A stretch of DNA of 64,000 bases from Rhodococcus qingshengii JCM 15477 (lineage in GTDB: Bacteria > Actinomycetota > Actinomycetes > Mycobacteriales > Mycobacteriaceae). The stretch lies in NCBI RefSeq assembly GCF_023221595.1, contig NZ_CP096567.1:62001-126000 (forward strand), given 5' to 3'. The notes under the pieces were generated by a model. It did not search any database, had not been told where the DNA came from, and was given only the letters and a program-made list of their open reading frames with translations. Each line of letters opens with the position of its first letter. Position 1 is the first letter of the stretch. Positions 16,525-25,408 of the stretch are shown one piece after another. Both the position numbers and the translations under genes were made by a program.

Positions 16525-17043
16525 ATGAAATATCATCGCCGGGTAGGAATTTCCCCTCTGCCGTCGTCGGCGTCATGCGACGTTCCTCTCTCACGCGCAC
16601 GGTCGACCCGACGAGTCGCTCTCTGCCGAAGAGTAGAGATCGTCGTTCTGGCGATCCTTGTAACTGCGGTCGTCACAAGCATGTCCCGCGCTTCGGCGGC
16701 ACCCGTCGACACTGTGCTGCCCATCCCGGTCGCCGGCCTCGCCACCGGCCCGACCGGGCTCGGCGGGCCTCTGGTCGGGCAACATGTCACGGCCACCACC
16801 GACACCGAACGCCCCGGAATCACCGAATTCCGTGGCACCGAAGGCATCTGCGCGTGCATGGTCCACTGGCGCAACCTCACCACCGGCGTTGCAGGCACCT
16901 CGAACAACTTTTGGTTCGGTTTACCCGCTACCGGAGCCACCGCAATCACCGGTTCGGGTGTCCTGGTTGCCACCGTCACCACCAGCGGCGCCGGAAGCCC
17001 GATCACCGTTCTCCCCGGCGCCGGACTGTGGATCGTTCCCTGA
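16525..17043 (+). CDS. Small secreted protein
   Basis: 172 residues. The ATG at 16525 has GGGAGGA 7 bases upstream. An unusually long basic N region (~35 residues) leads into the hydrophobic core VEIVVLAILVTAVVTSMSRA, with likely cleavage after RASAAP. The mature ~115 residues are Gly/Thr/Val-rich, with CACMVHWRNLTTG and NNFWFGLPATGATAITGSG, which suggests a beta-sandwich. It ends ITVLPGAGLWIVP with no FGS tail. It resembles small exported proteins common in rhodococci, but I cannot name the family. It stands alone on the strand, with 300 bp of gene-free DNA after it. Confidence 0.65.
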   Translation: MKYHRRVGISPLPSSASCDVPLSRARSTRRVALCRRVEIVVLAILVTAVVTSMSRASAAPVDTVLPIPVAGLATGPTGLGGPLVGQHVTATTDTERPGITEFRGTEGICACMVHWRNLTTGVAGTSNNFWFGLPATGATAITGSGVLVATVTTSGAGSPITVLPGAGLWIVP

Positions 17044-17344
17044 CCGACTACTGCGCTCTCAATCCCCATTCTTTGAAAGAGCGCCGAGCACGTGTCACGA
17101 TTGCACGGCCGCCGTGCCAGCATCCGCTCGGCCTGTCACCGTCGGAGGCAGGTACGCGAACCTTACGGTCGTTTACATTCGGTGACAATGTCGGTCAGAG
17201 GCGCATGCACGTACTGTGCCCCCAATTCTGCTGTCTCGCAGCCGACTTCTACCCGGTCTACGGTCGAACGATGACGTGCGAACGCTGAGCCGCCCCAGGT
17301 TTTCGGCATCGCTGTACTGTCCACAACGGGGTGAGGACCATCGC
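17044..17344. other. Intergenic, no gene seen
   Basis: A longer frame beginning at 17216 belongs to the next gene, but its real start is at 17345. The rest holds no supported feature. Confidence 0.5.
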
Positions 17345-18004
17345 ATGAACGCCACCGGCATCAGACCGTATCTCGTCGTCCGGGCCATCGGAGCTGTTCC
17401 GATTCTGATTGTCGGCGTCAAAGGGATCACCGGTTTCTACAACGACGACATCGCGTGGATGCTCTTGCTGACCGCCCTCGGCCTCACGGTGTGGTTTGTC
17501 TCGGATCGGATGCGCAAGAAGAACACCACCTGGGACAGCCTGCGCGCAGTCCCCGTCCGATATACCGGTGGATCCGAAAGCCCTGCCGCCGAGTCTGTCT
17601 CGGGGTACGGCCGATTCGCGCTCGATCATGCATTGCTGTTCTCGGCGCCCGTCCGCAGCGTAGTGATCCGGGAACATCTCCTTCACACACTGCAGCCTGG
17701 TCCTGGGCCCTCGGCCCAACACTTCGGCCTGTACCTGATCGAGAACACCGACCCGCGGATCAGTGTGCGGTTCGGCTCGGTCGCAGCGCCCGACTTGTTC
17801 ACTGCGGTCATCTCCCTTCAAGACAATGCCTCAAGTGCAAGCGGGCGCCTCGACTTCGTCTCCGCGCACTCGCAGAACGGCGTCCTGGTCGCCGGCGAAA
17901 CGATCGAGCGCCTCCGCCGCGACATCGCCGACGCCGTTCGATCGCTCGCACCGAACGCCTACCTCGCGGACACGCCCGTCGCCGGCGCGATCATCAGGAT
18001 GTGA
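17345..18004 (+). CDS. Membrane protein with two N-terminal helices and a cytosolic domain
   Basis: 219 residues from the ATG at 17345, with GTGAGGA upstream. Two transmembrane segments (AIGAVPILIVGVKGITGF and AWMLLLTALGLTVWF) are followed by a positive stop and a ~150-residue soluble domain. This domain includes HFGLYLIENTDPRISVRFGS and GVLVAGETIERLRRDIADAV. I do not recognise the domain. The gene lies 220 bp upstream of the two-component system on the same strand and could supply a signal to it, but that rests on position alone. Confidence 0.65.
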   Translation: MNATGIRPYLVVRAIGAVPILIVGVKGITGFYNDDIAWMLLLTALGLTVWFVSDRMRKKNTTWDSLRAVPVRYTGGSESPAAESVSGYGRFALDHALLFSAPVRSVVIREHLLHTLQPGPGPSAQHFGLYLIENTDPRISVRFGSVAAPDLFTAVISLQDNASSASGRLDFVSAHSQNGVLVAGETIERLRRDIADAVRSLAPNAYLADTPVAGAIIRM

Positions 18005-18226
18005 CCGACAAGAAGGAGACATCATCACCCGCACCCACTGTCGTGCCTGAATCCATTCCCGTCTCGACCTGCCCATCCGCGATCTTGGCGGACCAGATGC
18101 CTGACATATCAGCGAATGGTCCCGCGCTGTGCACTGCGCCTGAGAACACCCGCAAACCGACTTCCCGTTCCGAACTCCCTGCTATGTTCTGTCGATCCTA
18201 TTCACACGCGCAGCGGAGTCCACCAC

Positions 18227-18907
18227 GTGACCGATACCCCCTCCTACTCCCCCACCGACACGGCCCACCGCATCGGTGTCGTCGAGGACCATGAGGCGGT
18301 CGTCATGGGCCTCGAGGCGATGCTCGCCCCGTACCCGTCCCTGTCCGTGTGCGCCTCAGCACCCACCGTCTCCGCACTACTCGCCCAGGAGGTCGCGTTG
18401 GATCTGGCGATCCTCGACCTACGCCTCGCAGACGGATCGTCCCCTAAAACCAACGTCGACGAGCTCCGCGCCGCGGGTCTGGAAACCCTGATCTTCACCG
18501 GCGCCGAAAATCCGTACCTCGTGCGTTTGGCAGCCAAGGCCGGGGTCCTCGGTGTGGTGCGCAAATCCGAGACCTCCGATGTCGTCGTGGCCGCCATCAT
18601 CGCCGCCGCAGCGGGCGAACCTGTCGTGACCACGGAGTGGGCCGCTGCCGTCGATGGTGACCCCCATTTGGCCGAGGTCGATCTCAGCCCGCGCCAGCGT
18701 GATGTGCTCGCCCTCTACGCCTCCGGGGAAAAGGCCGACCGTGTGGCTCGCCTGACCGGATTGACCACCCACACCGTCAACGACTACCTCGGCCGTATCC
18801 GCGCCAAATACGCCGACGCCGGGCGCCCCGCGAACACCAAAACCGACCTCTACAAACGCGCCGTCGAAGACGGGTGGCTTCCGGTCCCCGAACGCGGACT
18901 GCGATGA
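18227..18907 (+). CDS. Response regulator, NarL/FixJ type
   Basis: 226 residues from the GTG at 18227, with GGAG 9-12 bases upstream. The receiver domain has the acidic pocket VVEDHE (20-21), phospho-acceptor Asp64 in AILDLRLADGS, the Thr in LIFTGA and the Lys in VVRKSE. The C-terminal LuxR-type helix-turn-helix reads LSPRQRDVLALYASGEKADR then GLTTHTVNDYLGRIRAKYAD. The receiver is slightly short and atypical after the phosphorylation site. The stop overlaps the kinase start (ATGA), so the two are translationally coupled and should form one signalling pair. The target genes are not evident. Confidence 0.9.
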   Translation: MTDTPSYSPTDTAHRIGVVEDHEAVVMGLEAMLAPYPSLSVCASAPTVSALLAQEVALDLAILDLRLADGSSPKTNVDELRAAGLETLIFTGAENPYLVRLAAKAGVLGVVRKSETSDVVVAAIIAAAAGEPVVTTEWAAAVDGDPHLAEVDLSPRQRDVLALYASGEKADRVARLTGLTTHTVNDYLGRIRAKYADAGRPANTKTDLYKRAVEDGWLPVPERGLR

Positions 18908-20106
18908 CCAGCCCGGCCGTGCTGTCCCCCGCGACGGGGGTCGGCCAGGAGAACACCGATCGCATCCTGCGCATGTTCGCCCGCTTCACCAGCGTCGGCT
19001 ACCTCGCCTACCTCGCACTGCTGTACCCCTCGATCATTACGACGACGCCGCACATGCATCGATGGTGGACACCTCTCGCTGTGCTGACCGTATTCGGATC
19101 CGGCATGCTGCCCGGCCTGCTCTCCTTCCGCCGCAGCACCGCAGCGATGCGCTCGGCGGCCGCCGTGGCCGCACTGGTCTTCCTCGCGGCCGCGTTCACC
19201 TGGCCCCTGGCATGGACCGGGGCCCAACTGCCAGGCGATGACGGCGAATGGCTGGCAGCCTTCCCCGGCCTGGCCAGCCTCGCCGGCGTCATCGCCTGGC
19301 CGACGAGCGTTGCCTTTATCCATCTCGTGATCGGCTGTACCACAGTGCAAATGATCAACCTCGCCGCCCGAGTCAACGCATCAGCGTCGATGCTCGTACC
19401 GGACATCACGTTCGCGATCATGTTCTGCACCCTGTTCGTCGGCGGCGCCGCGATGGCACTACGCACCGGCCGATTGCTCGACACCACGACCGAGTCCACC
19501 CGCGCCGCCGCCGCAAGCGCTGCCGCCCAACGGGCCCGCGCCGTCGAACGCGAACGCTTCGACGCCCTCATCCACGACGGAGTGATCGCCACCCTCCTGA
19601 CCGCCTCCCGGCCTGTGCACCGACACAATGTCCGTGCCCTCGCCTCAACGACCTTGCGTGAACTCGACGAACTGCACACCGTCAGCGATCCCGATCAGTC
19701 CATCGGCCTCGACGAGACCCTCGCCCAACTACGCACCGCTACAGTCGATATCGACCCCAACGCCTCGTTCGTCGTAACCGGCACCGAGACTGCAGAAACC
19801 TTGCGGATTCCCGTGAGCATCGTCCGGTCCATGAGCGGTGCGCTCTCCGAAGCACTGCGCAACAGTCACCTCCACGCCGGACCACGGGCCACCCGAACAG
19901 TCACCGCCGCCTTACAGGCTGACAGCATCGCCATCACCATCGCCGACGACGGCGTCGGATTCGACCACGCCTCGATCCCCCCACACCGCCTGGGCATCGC
20001 CGTCAGCATCCTCGGACGAATGCGACCCATCGCCGGTGGATCAGCGCGGGTGGACTCGCGGCCCGGACGCGGCACCACCGTGCACATCGAATGGACGGAG
20101 CCATGA
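18904..20106 (+). CDS. Membrane sensor histidine kinase
   Basis: 400 residues from the ATG at 18904. Four to six hydrophobic helices fill residues ~30-190, followed by a coiled linker and a phospho-acceptor helix with His224 in ERFDALIHDGVIATLL. The ATPase domain has SEALRNSHLHA (N box, somewhat unusual), IADDGVGFD (G1) and SRPGRGTTVHI (G2). This is the NarX/DesK-like kinase type that pairs with LuxR-type regulators. The gene overlaps the regulator before it and the kinase-like gene after it by ATGA. The signal is unknown; there is no large extracellular domain. Confidence 0.9.
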   Translation: MTSPAVLSPATGVGQENTDRILRMFARFTSVGYLAYLALLYPSIITTTPHMHRWWTPLAVLTVFGSGMLPGLLSFRRSTAAMRSAAAVAALVFLAAAFTWPLAWTGAQLPGDDGEWLAAFPGLASLAGVIAWPTSVAFIHLVIGCTTVQMINLAARVNASASMLVPDITFAIMFCTLFVGGAAMALRTGRLLDTTTESTRAAAASAAAQRARAVERERFDALIHDGVIATLLTASRPVHRHNVRALASTTLRELDELHTVSDPDQSIGLDETLAQLRTATVDIDPNASFVVTGTETAETLRIPVSIVRSMSGALSEALRNSHLHAGPRATRTVTAALQADSIAITIADDGVGFDHASIPPHRLGIAVSILGRMRPIAGGSARVDSRPGRGTTVHIEWTEP

Positions 20107-21254
20107 CCGACGACCGCACCGCATCGAGCGCGAACCATCACACCTCGGACACCCGCGATGTCCGCGAACTCCTCGGGCTGCGCACCACTGCAGCCGCTGT
20201 AGTCGTCGGCGCGTTCATCGCGACGTTCCTTCTCCTCGCGCTCACCACAGCCCCCACAGCAAAGTCGTTGTGGGCCGAAACATCAGCTTGGATTGTGGTC
20301 AGTGCCGCCGCGGTCACCCTCATCCGGACCGCCGGTGATCCTCTGCCGTATCGGACAACTCTTGCGCTGATGCTGGCGGGACCGATCAGCCTCAATCTGG
20401 TGTTCGCGGTCGTACCGATCCCGATCGACGGTCTATTACAACTCTGGCCTCTCTCCGCCGCGACCGCGATCTACACCTATATGTGTGTCCGCGGACGGAC
20501 TTGGTGGGCATGGCTCGGGATGACCGCCACCTTGGCGAGTTGCGCCTGGTGGGCGCAACGAACCGGACAAAGCGCCGGCTACGGCATCGGAATCTCCGCC
20601 ATCAACCTCGCCCCACTGTTGATGGCGACGTTCTTCGCCTGGACCATCCGTCCCGCCGCCCGCGACATCTTCGCACTGCGCGAACAAACCATCATCCGCG
20701 TCGCCGCCGAAGCCGCCGACACCGCAATCCTCGACGAACGCGACCAACAACTGCGACGACTCGACAACTTGGCCCGCCCCCTCCTCCAACACCTCGCCAC
20801 AGACGAGGACATCACCGACGAGCAACAACTGGCGTGCACCCTCCTCGAAGCGCACCTACGCGACACCCTCCGAGCCCCCATTCTCGACACCGCCGCCATC
20901 GCCGCCGCAGCCAGGGCAGCACGTGCACGGGGAGTCGACGTCATCCTGCTCGACGACCACGGCATGGACCAGACCGCAGACCCCGTCCGCGAACAGATCA
21001 TCACTGCAGTCCTCACAGCCCTCACCGAAGCCACCGACGGCACACTCACCGTCAGAGTGTCTCCCCCACAACGCGATACCCTGCTGACCATCCTGCACCG
21101 ACGCAGCGACGACACCACCCGCAGCGAATACGGGCAGGACGGACTCGCCCTCCTTGCCCCCGACACGCTCATCGATCTGGCCACCGCGTCGCTCCTTCCG
21201 AATCGGACAGAGGGGACCACTCGCGGAGGCGACGACGCGCTGGACGAGCCGTGA
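20103..21254 (+). CDS. Degenerate kinase-like membrane protein, third gene of the two-component operon
   Basis: 383 residues from the ATG at 20103, which overlaps the kinase stop. About six membrane helices (residues ~30-190, including LRTTAAAVVVGAFIATFLLL) are followed by a helical stalk and a C-terminal domain shaped like the kinase core. It has no phospho-acceptor His in the expected helix (LDERDQQLRRLDNLARPLLQ) and no N, G1 or G2 box. It therefore should not bind ATP in the usual way. It may dimerise with or modulate the true kinase. The three genes are coupled by two 4-base overlaps and probably act as one unit. Domain similarity is judged by layout, not by alignment. Confidence 0.7.
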   Translation: MTDDRTASSANHHTSDTRDVRELLGLRTTAAAVVVGAFIATFLLLALTTAPTAKSLWAETSAWIVVSAAAVTLIRTAGDPLPYRTTLALMLAGPISLNLVFAVVPIPIDGLLQLWPLSAATAIYTYMCVRGRTWWAWLGMTATLASCAWWAQRTGQSAGYGIGISAINLAPLLMATFFAWTIRPAARDIFALREQTIIRVAAEAADTAILDERDQQLRRLDNLARPLLQHLATDEDITDEQQLACTLLEAHLRDTLRAPILDTAAIAAAARAARARGVDVILLDDHGMDQTADPVREQIITAVLTALTEATDGTLTVRVSPPQRDTLLTILHRRSDDTTRSEYGQDGLALLAPDTLIDLATASLLPNRTEGTTRGGDDALDEP

Positions 21255-21483
21255 TCGGATTCGGACTACCGCTGGTTGAGTCTGTCGAGGAGCTCGTTGA
21301 AGGAAGCCTCGAAGGTCGACAAACTGCTCTTGCAGTAGTTCGCGGAACCCGTTGACGTCGAACTCATCCCACACCCGGCGTTCTCAAAAGCCTGTGCTGA
21401 TCGCTGACAGTGAGAGCCTGGCCCTGAACCGAACCGAGCAATGATCAGAACCTGTGGATGGTTCTCGGCGAGGCGGCGTGAGT

Positions 21484-21568
21484 GGGCGCACCTTCCCGGG
21501 AATGATCTGAAATTCCATCAGCTCTGATCAGGACCGGCGTTGGCGCGCTGGTTCGGGAAGGTACGCCC
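21484..21568 (+). promoter_or_regulatory. Inverted repeat that can hide the transposase ribosome site
   Basis: GGGCGCACCTTCCCG (21484-21498) pairs with CGGGAAGGTACGCCC (21554-21568) with one mismatch. The right arm ends at the base before the ATG and contains the GGAAGG ribosome site. Read-through RNA from outside would fold this hairpin and block translation. Confidence 0.6.
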
Positions 21569-22873
21569 ATGCTCACGGTAGTTCAGGATCAGCAATCCTC
21601 CAACGACGACAGCGGTGTTGGTCGGTCGTTGCTTGACGAGATCGTTCGCGACGGTGCCCGGCAGATGCTCGCGGCGGCGTTGGCCGCCGAAGTCGCCGCA
21701 TACATCGAGCAGTTCGCCGAGCATCTCGATGAGCACGGCCGGCGGCTGGTGGTCCGCAACGGCTATCACCACGAGCGTGACGTGCTCACCGCGGCGGGGG
21801 CGGTGACGGTGACCGCACCGCGGGTCAACGACCGCCGTGTCGACGCCGAGACCGGTGAACGGCAACGGTTTTCCTCGGCGATCCTGCCGGCGTGGTCACG
21901 CAAGTCCCCGCAGATGACCGAGGTGTTGCCGCTGCTGTACCTGCACGGGCTGTCCAGCGGCGACTTCGGTGCGGCGTTGGAGCAGTTCCTCGGCACTGGT
22001 GCCGGGCTGTCGGCCTCGACGATCACCCGGCTGACCGCGCAATGGCAGGACGAGGCGAAGGCCTTCGCCGACCGGGATCTCTCGGGCACCGATTTCGTGT
22101 ACCTATGGGTCGACGGCATCCATCTCAAGGTCCGCCTGGAGCAGGAGAAGCTGTGCTTGCTCGTGATGATCGGCGTCCGCGCCGACGGCCGCAAGGAGCT
22201 CGTCGCGCTCACCGATGGGTTCCGGGAGTCCACAGAGTCGTGGGCTGATCTGCTGCGCTCATGCCGACGCCGCGGGATGACCGCCCCGGTGCTGGCCGTC
22301 GGTGATGGGGCGCTGGGGTTCTGGAAGGCACTGCGGGAGGTGTTTCCGGATACCCGTGAACAGCGCTGCTGGTTTCACAAGCAGGCCAATGTGCTTGCTG
22401 CGCTGCCCAAGTCGGCTCATCCAGGTGCGACCGCGGCGATGCGGGAAATCTACAACGCCGAGGACATCGACAAGGCCCAGGTCGCGATCAAGGCCTTCGA
22501 GGTAGATTACGGCGCGAAGTACCCCAAGGCGGTCGCCAAGATCGTCGACGACGCCGACGTGCTCCTGGAGTTCTACCGGTACCCGGCCGAGCACTGGATC
22601 CACTTGCGCACTACGAATCCGATCGAATCGACGTTTGCGACCGTGCGGTTGCGAACCAAGGTCACCAAGGGCCCTGGGTCACGCGCAGCGGGGATTGCCA
22701 TGGCCTACAAGCTGATCGACGCCGCACAAGCCCGCTGGCGGGCGGTCAACGCCCCCCATCTGGTCGCGCTGGTCCGTGCCGGCGCGGTGTTCCACAAAGG
22801 CAAGCTGCTCGAACGACCCATCGACATCTCACCCGCTGAGCCCGACGAATCAAGCGAAACGGAGGTCGCCTGA
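21569..22873 (+). CDS. IS256-family (MULE-type) transposase
   Basis: 434 residues. The DDE residues lie in YLWVDGIHLKV, LAVGDGALGFWKAL and TNPIESTFATVRLR. The CWFHKQANVLAALPKSAHP stretch is typical of the family. The N terminus has the VVRNGYHHERDV pattern. The length is normal and the frame intact, so the element may be active. The start ATG directly follows the hairpin that covers the ribosome site, which is a familiar way to limit transposase made from read-through transcripts. Confidence 0.95.
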   Translation: MLTVVQDQQSSNDDSGVGRSLLDEIVRDGARQMLAAALAAEVAAYIEQFAEHLDEHGRRLVVRNGYHHERDVLTAAGAVTVTAPRVNDRRVDAETGERQRFSSAILPAWSRKSPQMTEVLPLLYLHGLSSGDFGAALEQFLGTGAGLSASTITRLTAQWQDEAKAFADRDLSGTDFVYLWVDGIHLKVRLEQEKLCLLVMIGVRADGRKELVALTDGFRESTESWADLLRSCRRRGMTAPVLAVGDGALGFWKALREVFPDTREQRCWFHKQANVLAALPKSAHPGATAAMREIYNAEDIDKAQVAIKAFEVDYGAKYPKAVAKIVDDADVLLEFYRYPAEHWIHLRTTNPIESTFATVRLRTKVTKGPGSRAAGIAMAYKLIDAAQARWRAVNAPHLVALVRAGAVFHKGKLLERPIDISPAEPDESSETEVA

Positions 22874-22897
22874 AACACCCTCATCCACAGGTCTTGA

Positions 22898-23174
22898 CAA
22901 TATCTCAACCGAACCTGCAGCGATACCGACTTGAGTAATCCTATGCGCAAAATCGGCTTTATCCTCCACTACAGCCAAGCAGTTACTGCCGTGTGCCTTC
23001 GTGCACCTGATGTCGGCAAGTTCTTCGCCGTCTTTGCAGAACTGGCTGCAAAAGACGCTCGAAGCGCGTGGCGCTGGACTCAGTAGAGTTTCCGTTCCCA
23101 CATCCGGTGAGCAACACCACGCCAAACATCAGAGCACCAACAGCAAGGGCACCGACCGAGCTACTCCGTGTCAT
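22898..23174 (-). pseudogene. Lipoprotein gene, frameshifted and cut by the IS256 element
   Basis: The ATG at 23174 (GAGGAG 7 bases upstream) opens MTRSSSVGALAVGALMFGVV, then the lipobox LLTGC and GNGNSTESSATR. Near 23060-23080 the sense moves to another frame, which continues SQFCKDGEELADIRCTKAHG and SNCLAVVEDKADFAHRITQV. The coding sequence ends at the right end of the IS. The intact protein would be a small Cys-rich lipoprotein. Both a frameshift and the IS insertion inactivate it. Confidence 0.65.
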
Positions 23175-23697
23175 GAACATCTCCTCTACTTAAATTCATT
23201 ATCCATCCTGGACCAGTCCGCAGTGGTGCGGTAAGGGGATGACTCCATTAACTGCCTCGTCGCCCGCAGAGAAAACGTGGCACCCCCTGATTGACAAATA
23301 CGGGGTTTAATCCTGACTGTAGCGCGGAATCTGCATCAGTGAAGTAACAGCCAATAACCTAGCGCACCACCGTACTCACTTTGAGGCATACCCGTGGTGG
23401 CGTTGCCCAAGGCATCGGATAAGGCACCCATTCCTTCTGGCATTCGAGGGAAAGTTCCCGGAGGAATCGGGTGGACAATCGACCTCGCCATCGGGCTCAC
23501 TCAGCACTCAACTGCTCGATTTTGCGTTCTCTTACGTAAAGGTAAAAAGTATCTGGTCCTTGATTTACTTATTCACGACGGCGTGTGCCCCCACTTTTGC
23601 CGTCTCGGCGATCCCTCCAAGTTCAACTACTGTCAAAACTCTCTCACCCGCTCAACCTCACGAACTCCAAACCTGAACATGCCTTTCGGAGGAACCT
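23175..23697. other. Intergenic, no gene seen
   Basis: Includes the leader of the minus-strand lipoprotein and the ribosome site (GGAGGA, about 23687) of the next + strand gene. The frame from 23394 has no support beyond its length. Confidence 0.5.
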
Positions 23698-24018
23698 ATG
23701 GCGTTCGAACTTCGCCCCTATCATGTTGCGCGAGCCCTGACAGTACTGTTTGCCATCCCTGCATTCTGGACCTTCTCGGTCGAAGGAGTGACGACAACCA
23801 CGGAGTACGACCTAGCGACAGGAAAAGCCTCGTCCAGCAACGACTTCGGGTCGCAACTGGGCGGTAGTATCGTATGGATTATCCTCGCAGTCGCATCCGG
23901 TATAGCGGCCTGGCACCTGGCAAAGAACCGCGTAGCATGGCCCGAATCCATCAAAGCGCAATTGCGGCAGTTCAAACTCGTCCCGCCCGCAGCAAACCCG
24001 AACAGCACTCACCCTTGA
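23698..24018 (+). CDS. Small membrane protein, two helices
   Basis: 106 residues starting MAFELRPYHVARALTVLFAI, with CGGAGGAA before the ATG. The two hydrophobic segments are ARALTVLFAIPAFWTF and GSIVWIILAVASGIAAWHLA, separated by a ~35-residue polar loop (GVTTTTEYDLATGKASSSND). The basic C-terminal tail is consistent with a cytosolic end. I do not recognise a family. Two lipoprotein genes follow on the same strand, at intervals too large for an obvious operon. Confidence 0.65.
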   Translation: MAFELRPYHVARALTVLFAIPAFWTFSVEGVTTTTEYDLATGKASSSNDFGSQLGGSIVWIILAVASGIAAWHLAKNRVAWPESIKAQLRQFKLVPPAANPNSTHP

Positions 24019-24148
24019 TCGACAATCTTGGCCTGGTTCATCGTGAGGTCACCAATTAGAGTTCGCCACACACGCTGCGTCGATCGTGGAGATGCGTGCA
24101 TCGACTAATCAGTGCGTGTATCGACTAACCAGAAGGGTTCATCAACGC

Positions 24149-25192
24149 ATGGTCTCGAGGTTCCAGATCGCGGCGGTTGTGGGTATCGCTGGGGCTTTGA
24201 CATTGTCCGGTTGCGGTGGCTTCGACGATTCATTGTCGGGATCCACTAATAGGAACCCAGCTGATTGGGCACTGACTTTCGGTGGGGCTGGACCAGTGGT
24301 GGCCGGAATGAGCGAAGCGGACCTTCTTGCCCAGGGAATTGCCCCCGCCGGGGAACCAGTGGACGGGTGCATGCGCTACTCGATCGGCAACTACGGCGCA
24401 ACCGTTGAAATATTCACTATCGACGGCAAAATAGTCGGCGCTAATAGCACCTCGACATCAAGCGGGATCACATCCGCGTCGAGCGAACAGGACATCAGAA
24501 CTGCCTATCCTGAAGCTACTTTCACTTCGACGCCAAATTTCAGGTCACCGCAAAACACCGATCTGCTAGTTAGCGATCCGAACCATCCTGACCGATATTT
24601 GGCCTTCTCCATCGGAGCAGACGGATTCAATCATTACGAGATTTGGAGTGGTACGAAAGAATTCGTCACCGAACCATTTCTCATGTGCACAAACGCAGGA
24701 AATTCAGTCGCCGCAGCCACCTCGTCAGCAGTTTCTACCACGAGCTCCCCTACCTCAGCAGGAGCGATAACTTTTGGCGGCTACGGCAACATTGTCACCG
24801 GCACCGTGGAATCAGAACTGGCCAGCCACGGTATCGACGAAACTAACATGAGGACTGTCGGTGGCGATTGCACCGTCTACTACGACGGGACCACCGCTGC
24901 AATCAACGTGAAAAATGACGTAGTTGTCGGCGCGGTGGGCTCACGGGCAATTTACGGAGTGGGAACAGGCAGCACCCCCGCGCAGGTACGCAACGCCTTC
25001 AGCGGCGATGTGATCGAGCAAGTGAATGACCTCGGCCCAGTCCTCGTGGTCAGCCAGCCCAGTAAGCCGACCATGTATTTAGGTTTCCAGTTCGAGAACG
25101 CGAAAATTGGTGCTCTCAGCGACTCCGACACCGTCACTCAGGTTCGTGGTGGCACCAAGAAATTCGTGGCAACCCCGCTCGGCGGATGCTAG
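24149..25192 (+). CDS. Lipoprotein with two repeated domains
   Basis: 347 residues from the ATG at 24149 (AAGGG upstream). A signal peptide MVSRFQIAAVVGIAGALTLS ends at the lipobox LSGC. Two related domains follow: residues ~35-195, starting LTFGGAGPVVAGMSEADLLA, and ~215-345, starting ITFGGYGNIVTGTVESELAS. Each has a D/GC(M/T) strand, a TP or SSEQ.(I/V)R.A(Y/F) helix motif, a phrase like RYLAFSI or MYLGFQF, and an ending (G)TK(E/K)FV(T/A)(E/T)P ... C. The pattern is that of a duplicated ~120-residue cell-surface domain. Function unknown; it should be anchored on the outside of the membrane. Confidence 0.75.
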   Translation: MVSRFQIAAVVGIAGALTLSGCGGFDDSLSGSTNRNPADWALTFGGAGPVVAGMSEADLLAQGIAPAGEPVDGCMRYSIGNYGATVEIFTIDGKIVGANSTSTSSGITSASSEQDIRTAYPEATFTSTPNFRSPQNTDLLVSDPNHPDRYLAFSIGADGFNHYEIWSGTKEFVTEPFLMCTNAGNSVAAATSSAVSTTSSPTSAGAITFGGYGNIVTGTVESELASHGIDETNMRTVGGDCTVYYDGTTAAINVKNDVVVGAVGSRAIYGVGTGSTPAQVRNAFSGDVIEQVNDLGPVLVVSQPSKPTMYLGFQFENAKIGALSDSDTVTQVRGGTKKFVATPLGGC

Positions 25193-25408
25193 CTAAACCA
25201 CCAACCGGCGGCACCGACGCTGAACCGTGCAGAATCGCAGAAGAGACTTGCATCATCTGCTCTCGCGCCGGAGTAATGCCGGCGCTCATCTATCGGTAAG
25301 GATGTGCAGAGCATGCGCCCCGATACCAGGCCGTCGGTGTAGCAAAAGCCTAGAACCACGCGACTACAGGTCAGATCGTCGAGCTGACCAGACTCATCAG
25401 GGAGATGC

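Larger units (their letters stand above)
21446..22897 (+). mobile_element. IS256-family insertion sequence, ~1.45 kb
   Basis: The ends are imperfect 16-bp inverted repeats: TCAGAACCTGTGGATG (21446-21461) and the reverse complement of 22882-22897, TCAAGACCTGTGGATG. The single transposase gene fills the inside. No 8-9 bp target duplication was found. The right end cuts a lipoprotein gene on the other strand. Confidence 0.85.

Noticed and set aside
15890..16528. 212-residue + strand frame
   Set aside because: Arginine-, alanine- and Cys-rich, low coding quality, no start signal, and it runs into the leader of the gene at 16525.
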